Source: Neckera pumila
Taxonomy: Eukaryota > Streptophyta > Bryopsida > Hypnales > Neckeraceae
Reading direction: 5' to 3'
Length of the DNA stretch: 64,000 nt
NCBI GenBank assembly: GCA_963969595.1
Contig: OZ018409.1
Location: forward strand, 37,337,282-37,401,281
The notes under the pieces were generated by a model. The model was not told where the DNA came from. It did not search any database and worked only from the letters and a program-made list of their open reading frames with translations. Shown here piece by piece: positions 60,588-64,000 of the stretch. How positions within the stretch are numbered: position 1 is the stretch's first letter; every line of letters starts with the position of its first letter. Both the position numbers and the translations under genes were made by a program.

Positions 60588-62531
60588 TTATTGAGAAAAG
60601 GGTACCATATTGGCTGTGGAAGACGAAGGAGACGACCTTGAGGACCCCTCTCTGCTGGGTGCTTCCTTGCGATCGCTCTTCTGTTTGCTGCGCCATAGCA
60701 ATCGCACAGGCGTGCCTGGGTATCCCACATTGAGCCGGAGCTGCTTCTCCATGTAGCGTCGATAAATTTCGGGAAACAAATTCGCATCGTTCACAAAAAA
60801 CACGAAAGTGGGAGGCTTGATCCCCGCTTGCGTGCAATAGTAGATTCTTCCCTTCTTCCCCCCGCGCCCTGTGGGAGGCTGCTTCAACGCCACTGCATCA
60901 CGGATCACTTGGTTCAAGGTTGCTGTTGTGAGACGCCGGCAACGCTCCTCACCGGCAGCCACAGCCGTCTCCAGAATTTTCTTGATCCTTTGGCCGCTGC
61001 TGGCTGAGCAGTACATGATGGGCGCCCAGTCCAGGCAGCGCAACCGTTCGCGCACGTCGCGGTCGTACCAGACAGTGCTGGTGGAGTCTTTGTTGGGCAC
61101 GGTGTCCCACTTGTTGACGACGACGATGCACGCTTTGCCTTCTCTCGCAATCCGCTCGCCTAACCTAAAATCCTGCTCCGTCACGCAATCCATGGCGTCG
61201 ATGACAAGCGCCACCACGTCTGACCTTCGGATGGCTCGGAAGGCGCGGTTCACGGATAAAGATTCCGTTCGGCTTCCCGCGGATGCTACGGCTCCGCGTC
61301 TGCGGATTCCGGCCGTGTCGATGAGCTTCAGTTGTTGGCCGGTCTCGTCCACGAAGTCTGTGTCGATGGCGTCGCGTGTGGTGCCACTCACGGGGCTGAC
61401 GATGGTGCGCTCCTCGCCTACAAGAGCGTTTAAGATGCTGGATTTGCCGACGTTCGGCTTTCCGACGATGGCGACCGCCATGGGCTTGTCTTCCCCTTCT
61501 TCGAGCTCGCCGTCTGCGGGTTTAAGCTCCTCGCAGACGAGGTCGAGGAGGTCACCTGTTCCGGTACCTGAAATTGCAGAGACGGGAGTGGGAGTAAACC
61601 CTAGAGTCCAAAACTCGGCCGCTTGGAGCTGCCCCTTGGTTGGCGACTCGCATTTGTTCACGGCGAGAGTTATCTTCTTGTCGGAGTGCTTTCGCCGTAA
61701 CCAATTGCCGATGTCGATGTCGGCAGCTGTTAACCCTGATTGCCCATCCACGACGAAGATGATAGAATGGGCACTGGCGACTGCGGACGCTGCTTGCCGC
61801 TCGATCATAGCTGGTAATCCAGCATCGAAGGCTTCCTTCACAGCCTTCGTAACAGCCTCCGCGCCTCCACCGGCTGTCACCGAAACAGCGTCGCTACCTT
61901 CTCCTGGAATCGTTAGCACCCCCCCGGTATCGACTAACATAAACTCATGAGTGCTCCAAAATGCGCGAGTGTATAACCTGTCACGAGTCACGCCCGCCTC
62001 GTCGTGCACTATCGCAATGTCGCCGCCTGCAATTCGATTGAAGAGTGCGGATTTGCCGACGTTCGGACGCCCCACTATGGCAACTTTCGGTAATAAGTGG
62101 TCGGGGATTCTAAGCTCGGAATCGTCTAATTCTTTTCCTGCTCGTTTCTTCGCCTTCTTCGCCTTCCCTTTCAGCCCCGCGTCCTCTCTTCGCATTTGCT
62201 CATACAAATCGCGGGTATACTCCTGCGCTATGTCCTTGGCCACTTTCTCGTAAACCTCAACTGGAAGGTTCTCCTCCTCCTCTTCGTCCTCGTCCTCCTC
62301 GTCATCTACAAAGCCAGCTACATTCTGAACTGATGATATCGCACTACGATGCGTACCTGACGACGAAGGACATGAAACACATTGGGAAGGAGACGGTCTA
62401 AGCGAAGAATTCAAAAACGTGCGAAACCGCCGAGATGTCCCAAACGAGGCGCTGCATACTGAAGAGCTGCAGCTAGGTTCTGAATTACTATACAAACACC
62501 TGGTTGCCACTCCGCCAGCTGCGAACGCCAT
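60588..62531 (-). CDS. chloroplast Der/EngA tandem-GTPase, 50S ribosome assembly factor
   Basis: Single exon, 647 residues from ATG 62531 (MAFAAGG) to TAA. The frame stays open upstream, with another ATG at 62648; the chosen start gives a Ser/Arg-rich chloroplast transit peptide of about 60 residues. An acidic run lies near 76-90. GTPase 1: GRPNVGKS at 154-161, DTGG at 201, NKCE at 292 (Glu where NKxD is usual). GTPase 2: GKPNVGKS at 357-364, DTAG at 405, NKWD at 473. A C-terminal KH-like region follows, then a basic Ser-rich tail. A loop after DTGG is long, as in plant homologues. Bacterial Der is needed for 50S maturation; plant chloroplast orthologues act on plastid rRNA and ribosomes. It is head to head with DVR. 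Confidence 0.93.
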   Translation of the reverse strand: MAFAAGGVATRCLYSNSEPSCSSSVCSASFGTSRRFRTFLNSSLRPSPSQCVSCPSSSGTHRSAISSVQNVAGFVDDEEDEDEEEEENLPVEVYEKVAKDIAQEYTRDLYEQMRREDAGLKGKAKKAKKRAGKELDDSELRIPDHLLPKVAIVGRPNVGKSALFNRIAGGDIAIVHDEAGVTRDRLYTRAFWSTHEFMLVDTGGVLTIPGEGSDAVSVTAGGGAEAVTKAVKEAFDAGLPAMIERQAASAVASAHSIIFVVDGQSGLTAADIDIGNWLRRKHSDKKITLAVNKCESPTKGQLQAAEFWTLGFTPTPVSAISGTGTGDLLDLVCEELKPADGELEEGEDKPMAVAIVGKPNVGKSSILNALVGEERTIVSPVSGTTRDAIDTDFVDETGQQLKLIDTAGIRRRGAVASAGSRTESLSVNRAFRAIRRSDVVALVIDAMDCVTEQDFRLGERIAREGKACIVVVNKWDTVPNKDSTSTVWYDRDVRERLRCLDWAPIMYCSASSGQRIKKILETAVAAGEERCRRLTTATLNQVIRDAVALKQPPTGRGGKKGRIYYCTQAGIKPPTFVFFVNDANLFPEIYRRYMEKQLRLNVGYPGTPVRLLWRSKQKSDRKEAPSREGSSRSSPSSSTANMVPFSQ

Positions 62532-62986
62532 CGCACTCCTCCCGAAATCAAAAACCTTAAACCCTGCACTAATAAGGTAGAGCTTCACCGAGCAACATGG
62601 AAGCAGCGAACAGGATAAAATTCTAGGTTGTCTTCCTACCTTTTCCATCTGGAACAGTAGTCCTCTCCTTGAACACGCCAGATTCCTTGTGGAATTGTCG
62701 TCCTGGACAACCGACCCGACAGATTCTACACGCAATTCATCCGAATTTGGAGATGAAGAATGTTATCCAGACTTGGATTTCCTCTGGCTATGGCAGTTCT
62801 CAAGCTTTCGTAGCCTGGAGATTTATTCAATCAATCCAAGGTGCAGGAAAGATTTGGTGGCTATGCTGGTTCTGGAGTTGTGGAGAATCTGGTAGGCTTT
62901 GTCGCAACAAGGATTTTCGCATTGAATTCTTGAAAACATATTGGTTGTTCGATAGCTTTGCTGTTGCGCAAATTTGGAGCTCCACG
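62532..62986. promoter_or_regulatory. shared divergent promoter region of Der and DVR
   Basis: Only 455 bases separate the two start codons, so both 5' UTRs and promoters must fit here. The interval is less AT-rich than other intergenic DNA. Individual elements cannot be assigned. Both products are plastid proteins, so co-regulation is plausible but inferred. Confidence 0.6.
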
Positions 62987-64000
62987 ATGTCGCTCTCGGC
63001 GATTTCTTCGCGAGCGGCGTCGTCTCTGCTGCCTGGGGCCGTGAGTTCAGCTCCGAGCAGTCATGGATTCTCGCAAGTAAGTTCAATTGGTTGTGTTAGT
63101 AAAGCCAACGCGCTGCTATCTTTCAAATCGAGCCCGGAGTTTTTAGGTTTCTCTCTTCCTAGCGTCAACCTCTCGCGAGCATTGCAGACACCATCGGTTC
63201 GTCACTTGTGTAGAGCTGCATTGACTCCCGAAGCAGAGGCCGCCGTCTCCAAGCAGACATGGCGGAGCAAAAGCCCGAAAGACACCACGGTCATGATAGT
63301 GGGCGCTACGGGGTACATCGGCAAGTTCGTGGTGAAGGAGATGGTGAGGCGGGGTTACAACGTTATCGCTGTCGCGCGAGAGAAGAGCGGAATCGGAGGT
63401 AAGGCCGATTCTCAACAAACGATTCGAGATTTTCCCGGCGCTACCGTCCTCTTCACCGACGTCTCCGACAAAGACTCCCTTACCTCCGCATTGCGAAACT
63501 CCAATGCCAATGTCGACGTCGTCATTTCCTGCCTCGCAAGCAGAACCGGCGGCAAGAAAGACTCCTGGAAGGTCGACTACCAAGCCACACGCAACAGCCT
63601 CGACGCAGGTGTCGCCTGCGGCGCTTCCCACTTCGCCCTCCTGTCCGCCATTTGTGTGCAGAAACCCTTAGTGGAGTTCCAGAGGGCGAAGCTCAAATTT
63701 GAAGCTGAGCTCGCGAGCTTCGGCAATGGCCTGACTTACAGCGTTGTCAGACCGACGGCGTTCTTCAAGAGCTTGGGCGGGCAAGTGCAAAGCGTTCAAG
63801 GAGGAGGACCGTATGTCATGTTCGGCGATGGGAAGCTGTGCGCTTGCAAACCCATCTCGGAAGCGGATCTGGCTTCCTTCATCTCCGACTGCGTGAGCGA
63901 TGTCGAGAAGACCAACCAGATTCTCCCCATCGGTGGCCCTGGCAAGGCACTGACTCCGCTTGAGCAAGGGGAGATGCTCTTCAGAGTCGCAGGAAAAAAA
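62987..64000 (+). CDS. DVR: divinyl chlorophyllide a 8-vinyl-reductase, 3' end outside window
   Basis: ATG 62987 opens an uninterrupted frame of 338 codons to the window end, so the C-terminus is missing (plant homologues are about 400-420 residues). A Ser/Ala-rich transit peptide spans about residues 1-70. The NADPH-binding Rossmann motif is [10 protein letters not shown] near 109. Further family landmarks are [51 protein letters not shown] and [12 protein letters not shown]. The enzyme reduces the 8-vinyl group of divinyl (proto)chlorophyllide in chlorophyll synthesis in the plastid. There is no intron in the visible part. The start has no in-frame competitor nearby. Confidence 0.93.
   Translation, partial: MSLSAISSRAASSLLPGAVSSAPSSHGFSQVSSIGCVSKANALLSFKSSPEFLGFSLPSVNLSRALQTPSVRHLCRAALTPEAEAAVSKQTWRSKSPKDTTVMIVGATGYIGKFVVKEMVRRGYNVIAVAREKSGIGGKADSQQTIRDFPGATVLFTDVSDKDSLTSALRNSNANVDVVISCLASRTGGKKDSWKVDYQATRNSLDAGVACGASHFALLSAICVQKPLVEFQRAKLKFEAELASFGNGLTYSVVRPTAFFKSLGGQVQSVQGGGPYVMFGDGKLCACKPISEADLASFISDCVSDVEKTNQILPIGGPGKALTPLEQGEMLFRVAGKK

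Noticed and set aside
60871..61950. 359-codon plus-strand open frame
   Set aside because: It is the antisense shadow of the GC-rich Der coding sequence.
63143..63967. two minus-strand frames of 162 and 99 codons
   Set aside because: Antisense shadows of the DVR coding sequence on the plus strand.

Overview
This window looks like nuclear DNA of a land plant. Coding islands of moderate GC sit in AT-rich intergenic DNA, genes carry GT-AG introns, and the recognisable proteins are plant-specific or plastid-targeted: a pectin acetylesterase, ankyrin proteins with a PGG membrane domain, a chloroplast Der/EngA GTPase and divinyl chlorophyllide reductase. The intronless Der and DVR genes would suit a seed-free lineage (moss, liverwort, lycophyte or fern), but I cannot fix the species.

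Layout. 0-7.9 kb: the last exon of a possible unknown gene, then repeats. 7.96-13.4 kb: a 12-exon pectin acetylesterase gene (PAE-1) that I could reconstruct in full with consistent reading phases. 14.7-15.2 kb: a GC-rich tandem repeat. 17.5-21.3 kb: an ankyrin-PGG gene broken by two in-frame stops (ANK-A). 24.0-27.1 kb: a decayed second pectin acetylesterase (PAE-2) with large deletions and an insertion. 27.1-35 kb: a dense cluster of miniature elements, including a retroposed sequence with poly(A), a 744-bp palindrome, two nested insertions and a pogo-like MITE. 36.0-39.7 kb: an intact two-exon ankyrin-PGG gene (ANK-B). 40-59 kb: no convincing intact gene, but many decayed elements, a relic of a third ankyrin-PGG gene, a 1.5-kb foldback array and a 2.5-kb CACTA-type element. 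60.6-64 kb: a head-to-head pair of chloroplast genes, Der/EngA (minus) and DVR (plus, cut by the window end).

The most informative pattern is a duplicated two-gene module, PAE then ANK. In the first copy the esterase is intact and the ankyrin gene is broken. In the second copy the esterase is broken and the ankyrin gene is intact. The second copy's intergenic space has swollen with miniature transposons, several of which can be dated relative to each other by nesting. No autonomous transposase, CRISPR array or RNA gene was found. The repeats, not new protein families, are the novel material here.
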